Origin: Fulvivirga ligni
Lineage (GTDB): Bacteria > Bacteroidota > Bacteroidia > Cytophagales > Cyclobacteriaceae
DNA: 64,000 nt
NCBI RefSeq assembly: GCF_021389935.1
Contig: NZ_CP089979.1
Span: forward strand, 3,887,001 to 3,951,000
Direction: 5' to 3'
In this document: piece by piece, positions 28,489 to 36,471 of the stretch
Layout: each line of letters begins with the position of its first letter
Position numbering within the stretch: position 1 is the stretch's first letter
Notes under the pieces: model-generated
Database searches by the model: none
The model's input: the letters and a program-made list of their open reading frames with translations, nothing else
Told to the model about the DNA's origin: nothing
Translations under genes and position numbers: made by a program

Positions 28489-28518
28489 TAATGTTTGGGT
28501 ATGAAACTAAAACCAAAC

Positions 28519-28974
28519 ATGAATATGAAATTATTGAAACTATTGAGCATGGGTGTAATTGTATCTTCAATACTATTTGCCTGTGAACCCGCACAGAAGT
28601 CTGAAGACCATGATGATGCAGATGATATTACCATGGCTGACTTTGAAAGAGAAAGAGATGAGTTGAAAGCTGAGATCAAAGCTGAAATTGATGAAGTGGA
28701 TGCTAAGATTGATAAGTTTCAAGAAAGAAGAAAATCTGATGCAGAGGAATTATCTGATGAAGCTGAAGATAGATACGAAGACCTAATCGATAACCTTAAA
28801 GATAAAAGAGAAGAGCTTAAAGAAGAGTTAAATGATGTAGAGAAATCTACTGAAAGTAACTGGGATAACACTAAAGCCGATATTAAGAAAGGATTTAATG
28901 AAGCTAAAAGTGCTGTAGGTAAAGCTGCTCAAGAAGTGGAAGACTTCTTCGAGGGTGATAATGATAATGTTTAA
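28519..28974 (+). CDS. Coiled-coil lipoprotein of unknown function
   Basis: A 151-residue protein with a lipoprotein signal and lipobox (ILFAC, Cys22). The mature part is almost all Glu, Lys, Asp and Ala in heptad-like order (ERERDELKAEIKAEIDEVDAKI, RYEDLIDNLKDKREELKEELND), so a long coiled coil, ending in an acidic tail. ATG 28519 or 28525 is preferred because the putative transcription start lies near 28499. The function is unknown; its pairing with YtxH suggests an envelope stress role. Confidence 0.8.
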   Translation: MNMKLLKLLSMGVIVSSILFACEPAQKSEDHDDADDITMADFERERDELKAEIKAEIDEVDAKIDKFQERRKSDAEELSDEAEDRYEDLIDNLKDKREELKEELNDVEKSTESNWDNTKADIKKGFNEAKSAVGKAAQEVEDFFEGDNDNV

Positions 28975-29008
28975 GAAATAGATTGAAAGGTAATTTAAAG
29001 AAAGATAT

Positions 29009-29170
29009 ATGTTAAAGTTATTTGTTCCACTACCGTTAATTCTGTCCTTATTATGGGGCATCTTGTATGTTGGCTGTGAAATGGGCAACTGGACATATAT
29101 CTTTCTGCTTGCCAGCTTAGGAATCTTGTTATATAGAATTCATAACTATAACAAAGATCTATATTACTAG
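29009..29170 (+). CDS. Small membrane protein, 53 residues
   Basis: An ATG at 29009 opens a 53-codon frame ending in TAG at 29168-29170. The product begins MLKLFVPLPLILSLLWGILY and has two membrane helices (about 3-22 and 28-43) separated by a short loop with Cys, Glu and Trp, then a basic, tyrosine-rich end (RIHNYNKDLYY). It follows the lipoprotein gene by 34 bases on the same strand and overlaps the end of convergent yaaA by 4 bases. The strongly hydrophobic pattern and position favour a real gene; no family is recognised. Confidence 0.6.
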   Translation: MLKLFVPLPLILSLLWGILYVGCEMGNWTYIFLLASLGILLYRIHNYNKDLYY

Positions 29171-29931
29171 TCTCGTTTAAAGGCTAGCAAAGAATCGGTA
29201 GATTCCTTCTCATCGTACCAATAACCTTCATAATCAAATCCCTTAAGGTCTTCAACCTTAGAAATTTGATTTTTTATTATATACCTGGCCATAAGACCTC
29301 TGGCCTTCTTCGCATAAAAAGATATAATCTTATATTGGCCAGATTTGAAATCTTTAAAATCTACATCAATAATCTTCCCTTTCAGCTGATCTTTATCTAC
29401 TGATTTGAAATACTCCACAGAGGCTAGATTCACTAATACTTTATCGCCCTGGTTTTTTAAGTCTTTATTAAGAGTCTTAGCAACCACATCTTTCCAAAAT
29501 TCATATAGGTTTTTATTCTCTCCTACCTTTAGATGTGTTCCCATTTCCAGTCTATAAGGCTGAATGAGATCTAATGGCCTTAGTATTCCATAAAGTCCTG
29601 AGAGTATTCTAAAATGATCTTGTGCAAAAGCCACTTCTTTATCACTGAAGGTGTCAGCTTCTAGTCCTTGATAAACATCTCCCTGAAACGCCAGCATGGC
29701 AGGCTTTGAATGTGCTGGATTCTTCTTTTTGGTGAAATTGTGATAGCGCTCCACATTTAACGTAGCTAATTTTTCACTGATGCTCATGAGAGATTCAATG
29801 TCTTTTTCACTTTTCTCTTTCAGTACAGCAATCAACTGAAGTGCTTCCTTTTGGAATCTTGGCAATGTGGGCTCTAATGTATATGGAGTTTCAAAATCCA
29901 GCGTTTTTGCCGGAGATACTATGGCAATCAT
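29167..29931 (-). CDS. yaaA: Peroxide stress protein YaaA
   Basis: A 254-residue cytoplasmic protein of the YaaA/DUF328 family. It opens with the family signature IAIVSPAKTLDFETP, and has FQGDVYQGLEADTFS, RILSGLYGILRPLDLIQPYRLEMGT and a C-terminal ARGLMARYII. YaaA binds DNA and lowers free iron damage during hydrogen peroxide stress in Escherichia coli. Length is normal for the family. It is a single gene, about 100 bases from the flavoprotein gene on the same strand. Confidence 0.95.
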   Translation of the reverse strand: MIAIVSPAKTLDFETPYTLEPTLPRFQKEALQLIAVLKEKSEKDIESLMSISEKLATLNVERYHNFTKKKNPAHSKPAMLAFQGDVYQGLEADTFSDKEVAFAQDHFRILSGLYGILRPLDLIQPYRLEMGTHLKVGENKNLYEFWKDVVAKTLNKDLKNQGDKVLVNLASVEYFKSVDKDQLKGKIIDVDFKDFKSGQYKIISFYAKKARGLMARYIIKNQISKVEDLKGFDYEGYWYDEKESTDSLLAFKRD

Positions 29932-30031
29932 TATCTATCTATTTTTTGTGTAAAACTAGGACAACCAGCAATGTTCTCCAATTAGAATGAATAGTTGTTA
30001 TCTATGGCATAACAGGTTCTGTCTATAGCAG

Positions 30032-31237
30032 TTATTCCAATAACTTACCTGCGATAAAACCTGTGGTCCAGGCGGCCTGAAAGTTAAAACCTCCTGTAAC
30101 CCCATCAATATCTAAAACCTCTCCGGCAAAGTACATCCCCGGCACCTTCTTACTCTGCATGCTGGCTGGGCTTATGTCTTGCAGGCTTATGCCGCCACAG
30201 GTAACAAACTCTTCTTTAAAGGTGGTTTTTCCATGAGTTTGGTAAGTATCATTAACGATGATATTAACCATTTTATTCATGCTCTTCCCTCCTAGTTCAC
30301 CCCACTGGATATCTTCTCTCAGTTCTATTTTATTCAGCAAAAATTCCCACAATCGAGCTGGTATGTCCACAGGATTTCCATTGATCACTTTCTTCTTATG
30401 GTGTTTTTCCTGATATGCTGAGAGCTGAGTCCTCAAATCATTTTCCGCAAGAGATGGCCAATTAATTTGAACATTAAACTTATAGCCCTTATCAGCTAGT
30501 TCACGAGCACCAAAAGCCGACAGCTTGAGCACCGCCGGGCCGCTCATACCCCAATGGGTTACCAGTGCCGGACCTTCAGCTTTTAGTTTTGAACCTTGAA
30601 CCTTTGCGGTGGCATGCGGTACGGCTAATCCCATAAGTTCCTTAATAGGCTCCCCCGGCATATTAAAAGTGAAGAGTGACGGTACCGGAGTTTCAATAGA
30701 ATGACCCAAATCTGCAAGCCATTGTAAGCCGCTTGCCTTCGGGCTGCCACCAGTGGTAACAATGACTTTACTTACATTATAGTCTTGATTATCAGTTTTT
30801 AATGCGAACCCGTTGTTGTCAATTTCTATCTCGCGAATATCAGTTTTAAGGCTTATTTTAATATCAAGCTTTCGCGTTTCTGCCAGTAGACAATCTATTA
30901 TGGTTTGAGAATCATTAGTTACCGGAAACATGCGGTTATCAGCTTCGGTCTTCAGTTCCACTCCACGTGCTTCGAACCAATTAATAGTATCTTGCACGGC
31001 AAACTGCCCAAAGGCCTTTTTTAATAGCTTCTCTCCTCTGGGGTAGAATTTTGAGAGCTGCACATTATTAAGGCAAGCATGCGTTACATTACACCTGCCA
31101 CCACCAGATACTTTTACCTTTGCTAATACTTTAGAGGTCTTTTCATAAATAGTTACTTCAGCTGACGGATGATGTTCTTTGGCTGAAATAGCAGCAAAAA
31201 ATCCGGCCGCTCCCCCTCCTATTATGGCAATCTTCAT
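30032..31237 (-). CDS. HI0933/YhiN family FAD-dependent oxidoreductase
   Basis: A 401-residue flavoprotein. The dinucleotide-binding motif is IGGGAAGFFAA (6-16) and the family motif KVKVSGGGRCNVTHA follows at about 41-55. The C-terminal FAD site reads FAGEVLDIDGVTGGFNFQAAWTTG, as in all YhiN-type proteins. The physiological reaction of this family is not established. Length fits the family. It has no obvious operon partner; the gap to the divergent GH3 gene (31238-31396) shows no strong promoter. Confidence 0.93.
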   Translation of the reverse strand: MKIAIIGGGAAGFFAAISAKEHHPSAEVTIYEKTSKVLAKVKVSGGGRCNVTHACLNNVQLSKFYPRGEKLLKKAFGQFAVQDTINWFEARGVELKTEADNRMFPVTNDSQTIIDCLLAETRKLDIKISLKTDIREIEIDNNGFALKTDNQDYNVSKVIVTTGGSPKASGLQWLADLGHSIETPVPSLFTFNMPGEPIKELMGLAVPHATAKVQGSKLKAEGPALVTHWGMSGPAVLKLSAFGARELADKGYKFNVQINWPSLAENDLRTQLSAYQEKHHKKKVINGNPVDIPARLWEFLLNKIELREDIQWGELGGKSMNKMVNIIVNDTYQTHGKTTFKEEFVTCGGISLQDISPASMQSKKVPGMYFAGEVLDIDGVTGGFNFQAAWTTGFIAGKLLE

Positions 31238-31396
31238 TTGACAGGTTTACATGTAAAAAGTTGCAAAATAACCACATTTTGGGAAAATAGTCTACGCTTC
31301 TTAGATCTGATTCATTTAGAATTATGCTTTAGATAAGTTTTCCCATCAGGCAAGGTTTTAGCACTATCCGCAGTAAAACAATACTTTATATTACAA

Positions 31397-32941
31397 ATGG
31401 CCGTACTAGGAACTCTAATCAAAACTGCGATTGACATCAAGGATAAGTTCACAGATGACTTACCAGATCATGACGCTCAAAAGCACACGCTTAAAAATTT
31501 ACTTGAAACCGCTAAGGATACCGAATTTGGGAAGCACTATGGCTTTGAGGAAATCTTAGCCAGTGATAACATGGAAAAGGCTTTTGCTGCTAAAATTCCA
31601 TTGCACAATTATGCCAAAATCCATGAAGACTGGTGGCATAAAATTCAGGATGGACACGAAGACGTTACCTGGCCGGGTAAGCCCGATTATTTGGCTCTAA
31701 GTTCAGGAACTACCGGTAGCCACAGCAAACGTATTCCTGTAACTGATGAGATGTTGGCCTCTATTCGTCAAGCCGCTATTCTTCAAATTACAAGCATGTC
31801 TCATTTTGATCTGCCTACTGAGTTTTTCGAAAAGGAGATCATGATGCTGGGTAGTAGTACTGACCTACATCAAAACGGTGAATTTGAGGAAGGTGAGATT
31901 AGCGGGATCAGTGCGAGTAACATACCATTTTGGTTTAAAGGATATTACAAGCCAGGAGATCAGATATCGAGTATAGAAGATTGGGATGAGCGCGTTCAGC
32001 AGATTGCTGAAAATGCACATAATTGGGATATTGGAGCTATATCAGGTATTCCATCTTGGATAGAATTAATGTTGAAAAAGGTTATAGAACATAATAATTT
32101 GAATAACATACATGAGATATGGCCTAATCTCACAGTTTATACTTCAGGTGGTGTAGCGTTTGAGCCTTATAGAAAAAACTTTGATAAGCTCATGGGCAAG
32201 CCTGTGATCTATATTGACACTTATCTTGCTTCAGAGGGGTTCATGGCCCTTCAAACCAGGCCTCAGGAAAATCAAATGGCCATGCAACTGGCCACAGGTA
32301 ACGGAATTTACTTCGAGTTTGTGCCATTCAAGCCCGAATACTTAGATGCAACTGGAGAAGTGAAATCAGACGCTCCAACCGTAACATTAGATGAAGTGGA
32401 AGAAGAGGTAGATTACGCATTAGTGATCTCTACAGTTTCAGGTGCCTGGAGATATCTAATTGGCGACACCATTAAGTTCACAGATAAGGAAAGGCAAGAA
32501 ATTGTTATTACCGGAAGAACTAAGCATTTTCTAAATGTGGTTGGATCTCAGCTATCTGTTGATAAGATGAATGCTGCTATTCAGCACGTGGAAGAAGAAT
32601 ATAATATGACCATTCAGGAGTTTACTGTGGCTGCAACCAGAGTAAATGGCGAATATATACATAAATGGTATCTCGGCTCAGATGATACTCAGGATAATAA
32701 GATTTTAGCGAAAGCTATCGATGAGCACTTAAAGAGTGCCAATAAAAACTACGGTGTTGCCAGAGGCAAGGCTTTGACCGGAGTGGAAGTAGAAGTGGTA
32801 AATCCAGAAGTGTTTTATGCCTGGAATGAGACCAAGAAGAAAAAAGGAGGTCAGGTAAAAACCCCAAGAGTGATGAAAGAAGACGAGTTTGCTGAATGGG
32901 AAGAATTTGCCAAGTCTAAAGCAAAGATGGTAGTGAGTTAA
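31397..32941 (+). CDS. GH3 (auxin-responsive) family acyl-adenylate-forming protein
   Basis: A 514-residue protein of the GH3 family, members of the firefly-luciferase superfamily. The ATP/AMP motif is LSSGTTGSHSKRIP (101-114), the middle motif YTSGGVAFEPYR precedes IDTYLASEGF (the xxYxASEG type), and YLIGDTIKFTD corresponds to the YRLGD signature. Plant GH3 enzymes join amino acids to acyl acids; the bacterial substrate is unknown. It ends with a 4-base overlap with the convergent histidine phosphatase gene, and lies head to tail against an operon with an ATP-grasp ligase and a racemase. Confidence 0.92.
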   Translation: MAVLGTLIKTAIDIKDKFTDDLPDHDAQKHTLKNLLETAKDTEFGKHYGFEEILASDNMEKAFAAKIPLHNYAKIHEDWWHKIQDGHEDVTWPGKPDYLALSSGTTGSHSKRIPVTDEMLASIRQAAILQITSMSHFDLPTEFFEKEIMMLGSSTDLHQNGEFEEGEISGISASNIPFWFKGYYKPGDQISSIEDWDERVQQIAENAHNWDIGAISGIPSWIELMLKKVIEHNNLNNIHEIWPNLTVYTSGGVAFEPYRKNFDKLMGKPVIYIDTYLASEGFMALQTRPQENQMAMQLATGNGIYFEFVPFKPEYLDATGEVKSDAPTVTLDEVEEEVDYALVISTVSGAWRYLIGDTIKFTDKERQEIVITGRTKHFLNVVGSQLSVDKMNAAIQHVEEEYNMTIQEFTVAATRVNGEYIHKWYLGSDDTQDNKILAKAIDEHLKSANKNYGVARGKALTGVEVEVVNPEVFYAWNETKKKKGGQVKTPRVMKEDEFAEWEEFAKSKAKMVVS

Positions 32942-33693
32942 TCCTCATCTACCTCTTCAATTTCCCTTGCCAGAATATTAACGGCGGTATAATGCTTACC
33001 GCCTTTTCTTACTTGCACCCAGCCCATTTTTCTAAGATATTTAGCTACGTATTTATTATGAAAACCATGGGCTACTAATATTACTAAGTGCTCTTTATCA
33101 GCCTTTTGTTCTAAATAGTGAGCGTTTTCCTTGGCTCTTTGTCGGGCTTCTTTAAAAGTTTCTATTCCTTTATCATTAAACCCCAGGATCCAGAGTATTC
33201 TAGAGTTGCCCAGCCACCATCCTAGTGGCATTTTAATGTTAAAAAAAGGCATTACTTTCCTTTCAAATTCACGAAAACGAGCGTCTTCAATCATATCATA
33301 TTTGTCTTCGAAGATTCGCTCAGCAGTGTTTCTTGCCCTTGGAATGTTACTGTAGTAAACACGGTCTGTTCTAAGATTATCAGGACAAAGAGGCATAGGT
33401 TTAAATGATAATACGCCAACACTGTCATACACTTCGGTGAAAATAACGGCCTCATCCCTATTTCTCCATCCACCTCTGGTTACATCTGGCTGGCCATGCC
33501 TGATAAGAATGATTTGGTCAACATTTTTTGTAGAGTCATAAAAAGGCACTATGCAAGAGTCTATGGACTGTTTTTGGTAGTAGTCCTTCACATATTTTAA
33601 GCTAACTTTTTTTTGAGCCATTGCTGATACAGAAATTACTACGCTAATGATGACTAAGACTACTGATTGGCACAATGCGCGAGGTGTTATCAC
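32938..33693 (-). CDS. Exported histidine phosphatase family protein
   Basis: A 251-residue protein with a signal peptide (hydrophobic 10-24, cleavage after AMA or nearby). The phosphatase signature is ILIRHGQPD with Arg65 and the phospho-acceptor His66; the second histidine is His209 in VAHGFHNKY. The insert between them is short, so it belongs to the small phosphoglycerate-mutase-like branch. It should remove phosphate from an unknown compound in the periplasm. It is the last gene of a six-gene minus-strand operon, 10 bases after the oxidoreductase. Confidence 0.88.
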   Translation of the reverse strand: MITPRALCQSVVLVIISVVISVSAMAQKKVSLKYVKDYYQKQSIDSCIVPFYDSTKNVDQIILIRHGQPDVTRGGWRNRDEAVIFTEVYDSVGVLSFKPMPLCPDNLRTDRVYYSNIPRARNTAERIFEDKYDMIEDARFREFERKVMPFFNIKMPLGWWLGNSRILWILGFNDKGIETFKEARQRAKENAHYLEQKADKEHLVILVAHGFHNKYVAKYLRKMGWVQVRKGGKHYTAVNILAREIEEVDED

Positions 33694-33703
33694 AATAAAA
33701 ACA

Positions 33704-34678
33704 TTAAACCGTTAGAATAATTTTACCAATATGCTGGCTGGATTCCATCATGCGATGGGCCTCAGCAGCTTCTTCCAGAGGAAACTCGTCATATACCACA
33801 GGTATGATTGTCTGATCTGCCAAAAGTGGCCAGATGTGCTTCTCCAGGTTGTTAGCAATGGCTTTTTTGAAATCACTATCTCTGGGTCGTAAGGTAGAAC
33901 CAGTCACCGTTAAGCGCTTACTCATTACTTTCAGTAAGTCTACTTGTCCCATTCTGCCTTGCATAGCATTAATCATAATCAGTTTTCCCTCTACTTGTAA
34001 AAGGTTGATATTCTTGGCTGTATAATCACCTCCAATCATATCAAGTATTATATTAACTCCCTTCTTATGAGTATGTTCTTTAATTTCTGACTCAAAGTCA
34101 TCCACTTTGTAGTTGATGGCCAACTCGGCGCCTAATTTGCTAACGAAGTCAGCCTTTTCGCTACTTCCCACTGTGGTAAACACTTTTCCTCCCATGGCAC
34201 TAACCATCTGTACAGCAGCTACTCCAATACCAGAAGTGCCGCCGTGTACCAGCACGCTGTTGCCAGATTGAAATTGCCCAATATCAAATATGTTAGTCCA
34301 CACGGTAAAGTAGGTTTCAGGCAAGGAAGCTGCCTCAATAAAGCTTAGTCCCTCAGGCACAGGAAGGCACTGATCACCAGACACTTTTACAAATTCCGAA
34401 TAGCCTCCACCTGATAGTAATGCACACACTTTGTCGCCCACCTTCCATCTGGGGTGATTACTTTCATCAATAACACCGGCCACTTCAAGCCCTGGGATAT
34501 CTGCTGGTACGCCATCAGGAGCTGGGTATTTACCTTCTCTCTGAATGATGTCCGGCCGATTGACCCCTGCGGCTTTTACGCTTATTAAAACTTCATTTTC
34601 TTTTATCTCCGGTATGTCTCTTTCCTGAAGGGCAAGTACCTCGGCAGCGCCTGGTTGTGTTATGCTTATTACTTTCAC
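33704..34678 (-). CDS. NAD(P)H:quinone oxidoreductase, PIG3-like (MDR superfamily)
   Basis: A 324-residue medium-chain dehydrogenase/reductase. The N-terminal catalytic domain has AGVNRPDIIQREGKYP and GYSEFVKV; the Rossmann domain motif is LVHGGTSGIGVAAVQ at about 141-155, and TVGSSEKADFVSKLGA follows. Zinc ligands of true alcohol dehydrogenases are absent, as expected for quinone oxidoreductases of the PIG3/TP53I3 type. It lies 7 bases after the metallopeptidase gene and 10 before the phosphatase gene, so it is in one operon with them. The substrate is inferred from the family only. Confidence 0.92.
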   Translation of the reverse strand: MKVISITQPGAAEVLALQERDIPEIKENEVLISVKAAGVNRPDIIQREGKYPAPDGVPADIPGLEVAGVIDESNHPRWKVGDKVCALLSGGGYSEFVKVSGDQCLPVPEGLSFIEAASLPETYFTVWTNIFDIGQFQSGNSVLVHGGTSGIGVAAVQMVSAMGGKVFTTVGSSEKADFVSKLGAELAINYKVDDFESEIKEHTHKKGVNIILDMIGGDYTAKNINLLQVEGKLIMINAMQGRMGQVDLLKVMSKRLTVTGSTLRPRDSDFKKAIANNLEKHIWPLLADQTIIPVVYDEFPLEEAAEAHRMMESSQHIGKIILTV

Positions 34679-34685
34679 AATTGTT

Positions 34686-35285
34686 TTAAGAAGTTTTGGC
34701 TTCTACCATCATCATGACCTCTTCAGGGGGCATGTATAGCCTCTTGATTTTGGCCTTGTACTTTTCTGGTAGATCAGAATGGTTGAGTATAAAGTTTTTA
34801 GTGGTAATAATCTTATCTGCCAAACCGTGCTGTATAGCATAAGTATCAGCTACACGCTCGGCTCCAATGATATAAGCCCTTGATATTAAGTATCCTATAC
34901 CGAATTTGATCATAGAAAAAAGTCCTCTGCCCATGTAGTCCATTACATGCCCCAACTCATGCCCAATCCAGCCAAGAATAACGTCAAATGGCAAGGCATG
35001 AATAAAGATTTTCTCATGACCGATTTTAAAGTATCTACTCATAAAGATCACATATTCTCTATTGGCTCTTCTTCCAAACATGCTTCCTATTACCGGCTGA
35101 GCCTGCATAAATGACCTCTTAATATTGTCTTTAAACACGAACCTTATCTTCACATCTACCAGCTCAGGATAATATGACAGTGCCGTCAAAATCTCTGTTC
35201 TTAGGGTATCTGGAATTATCTTATTGGCAGCAAATTGCTCTAACTCAAAGTTAGTGTATTGCGTGGTTTTATCTTCTAGGTTCAT
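34686..35285 (-). CDS. HExxH zinc metallopeptidase-like protein
   Basis: A 199-residue protein with HELGHVMDY at 109-117, the gluzincin zinc motif, and a downstream GAERVADTYAIQHG with Glu143 and Asp147 placed to supply the third zinc ligand. A hydrophobic stretch (about 120-140) may be a membrane anchor or core helix. No signal peptide is seen. It resembles small M48-like peptidases but is shorter than characterised ones. It sits between the racemase (28 bases upstream) and the oxidoreductase (7 bases downstream). A proteolytic role within the pathway of this operon is possible. Confidence 0.75.
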   Translation of the reverse strand: MNLEDKTTQYTNFELEQFAANKIIPDTLRTEILTALSYYPELVDVKIRFVFKDNIKRSFMQAQPVIGSMFGRRANREYVIFMSRYFKIGHEKIFIHALPFDVILGWIGHELGHVMDYMGRGLFSMIKFGIGYLISRAYIIGAERVADTYAIQHGLADKIITTKNFILNHSDLPEKYKAKIKRLYMPPEEVMMMVEAKTS

Positions 35286-35313
35286 AACACTTATTGATTC
35301 AATAAATATGCCA

Positions 35314-36471
35314 TTAATTAGCAGGTTCTCGCGGTATAGCTGCCGGTAAACGGCTCAGCATTTCATTATTTAACAATTGCGTGAAGTCTGTAAAGGAGCT
35401 GATATTGATCACATTATTGTTCTGGCGGCCAATAAGCACCACTTCATCGCCTACATTTACGTCAGGAATGTGTGATACGTCTACCATAAACAGGTTCATA
35501 TTGATCAATCCGACTATGGGTGCTTTTTTTCCTCCTATTAAAACGTGGCCTCTATTAGACAATGCTCTTGGGTATCCATTGGAATAACCTAGTGGCAAAA
35601 CCGCCACACGCATGTCTTGAGTAGCTTGAAAGGCCGTGCCATAACCGATGAACTCACCTGTTTTCACCGACCTTAAATCCATAATGTCGGTTTTCCAATT
35701 AAAAATACGCTTAAGGGCTGTTTCCTTTTGTTTATTGCTTTGTTGAAGGTGCATATAGTAAATGTCCGGGCTTGGCCAAAAACCATATTGAGCCACGCCT
35801 ATTCTAACCATATCGTACAAGGTGTCTTCATAAGCTAAGGCAGCGGCTGAGCAAGCGATATGTTTAAAGTTCGGCATTAGATCCTTTGACTTGCAGATTT
35901 TTAGAAAATCCTTGTATTTGGAGTGCTGAGAATCGATTTTAAATTGATTGGATAGGCTTTCTGCTCCGCCAAAATGGGTGCATAGTCCTTCGAAGATCAG
36001 ATGATCTTTGTTTTTCTTCAAGAAGGTTAGTGCTTTTCCAAATTCACTGGCCTGCATGCCCGTGCGATTAGCACCGGTCTCTACTTCTAAATGAATTTTA
36101 GCCGCTTTGCCAACATTTTTGGCAGCTTCCAGGGCCTTTTCGAGTTTATCATAATTGTATACGTAAAACTCAATATCATTTTCAACTGCCCATTTCATAT
36201 CTTCATTATATAAAATACCCATGATCATGATACTACTATCTTCATTGCGGCATTCCAGCACTTCTTCAGCTTCAAAAGCACTGGCCGTGGCAAAGTGATT
36301 TACACCACACTTTTCAGCCATGGGTACAAATGTTCCTATGCCATGTCCGTAGGCGTTGGCCTTTACCACGGATGAAATCCTTACGTTCTTGCCTACTTTC
36401 TTTCTTATAAAGTTAAAATTGCCCTTTAAGGCGGATTGATTTAAATATATTCGTGATGAATGTTTTACCAT
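35314..36471 (-). CDS. Alanine racemase family PLP enzyme, divergent
   Basis: A 385-residue fold-type III PLP enzyme. The PLP lysine is Lys37 in VVKANAYGHG, the second catalytic base is Tyr277 in FIGYGTAFQA, Arg136 lies in VETGANRTGM and Arg223 in MVRIGVAQYGFWP. The usual CMDQ segment reads NMNL (Met325, Asn326), and the D-T-G segment reads E-T-G, so the substrate pocket may differ. ATG 36471 overlaps the preceding stop as ATGGTAA, which indicates translational coupling; an upstream ATG at 36492 is an alternative. In many Bacteroidota the housekeeping racemase is fused to MurF, so this free-standing copy in an operon with an ATP-grasp ligase may supply a D-amino acid to a special product. Confidence 0.9.
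   Translation of the reverse strand: MVKHSSRIYLNQSALKGNFNFIRKKVGKNVRISSVVKANAYGHGIGTFVPMAEKCGVNHFATASAFEAEEVLECRNEDSSIMIMGILYNEDMKWAVENDIEFYVYNYDKLEKALEAAKNVGKAAKIHLEVETGANRTGMQASEFGKALTFLKKNKDHLIFEGLCTHFGGAESLSNQFKIDSQHSKYKDFLKICKSKDLMPNFKHIACSAAALAYEDTLYDMVRIGVAQYGFWPSPDIYYMHLQQSNKQKETALKRIFNWKTDIMDLRSVKTGEFIGYGTAFQATQDMRVAVLPLGYSNGYPRALSNRGHVLIGGKKAPIVGLINMNLFMVDVSHIPDVNVGDEVVLIGRQNNNVINISSFTDFTQLLNNEMLSRLPAAIPREPAN

Noticed and set aside
33660-33680. TGGCAC sequence as a sigma-54 promoter
   Set aside because: It lies within the phosphatase coding region and has no GC at the -12 position.
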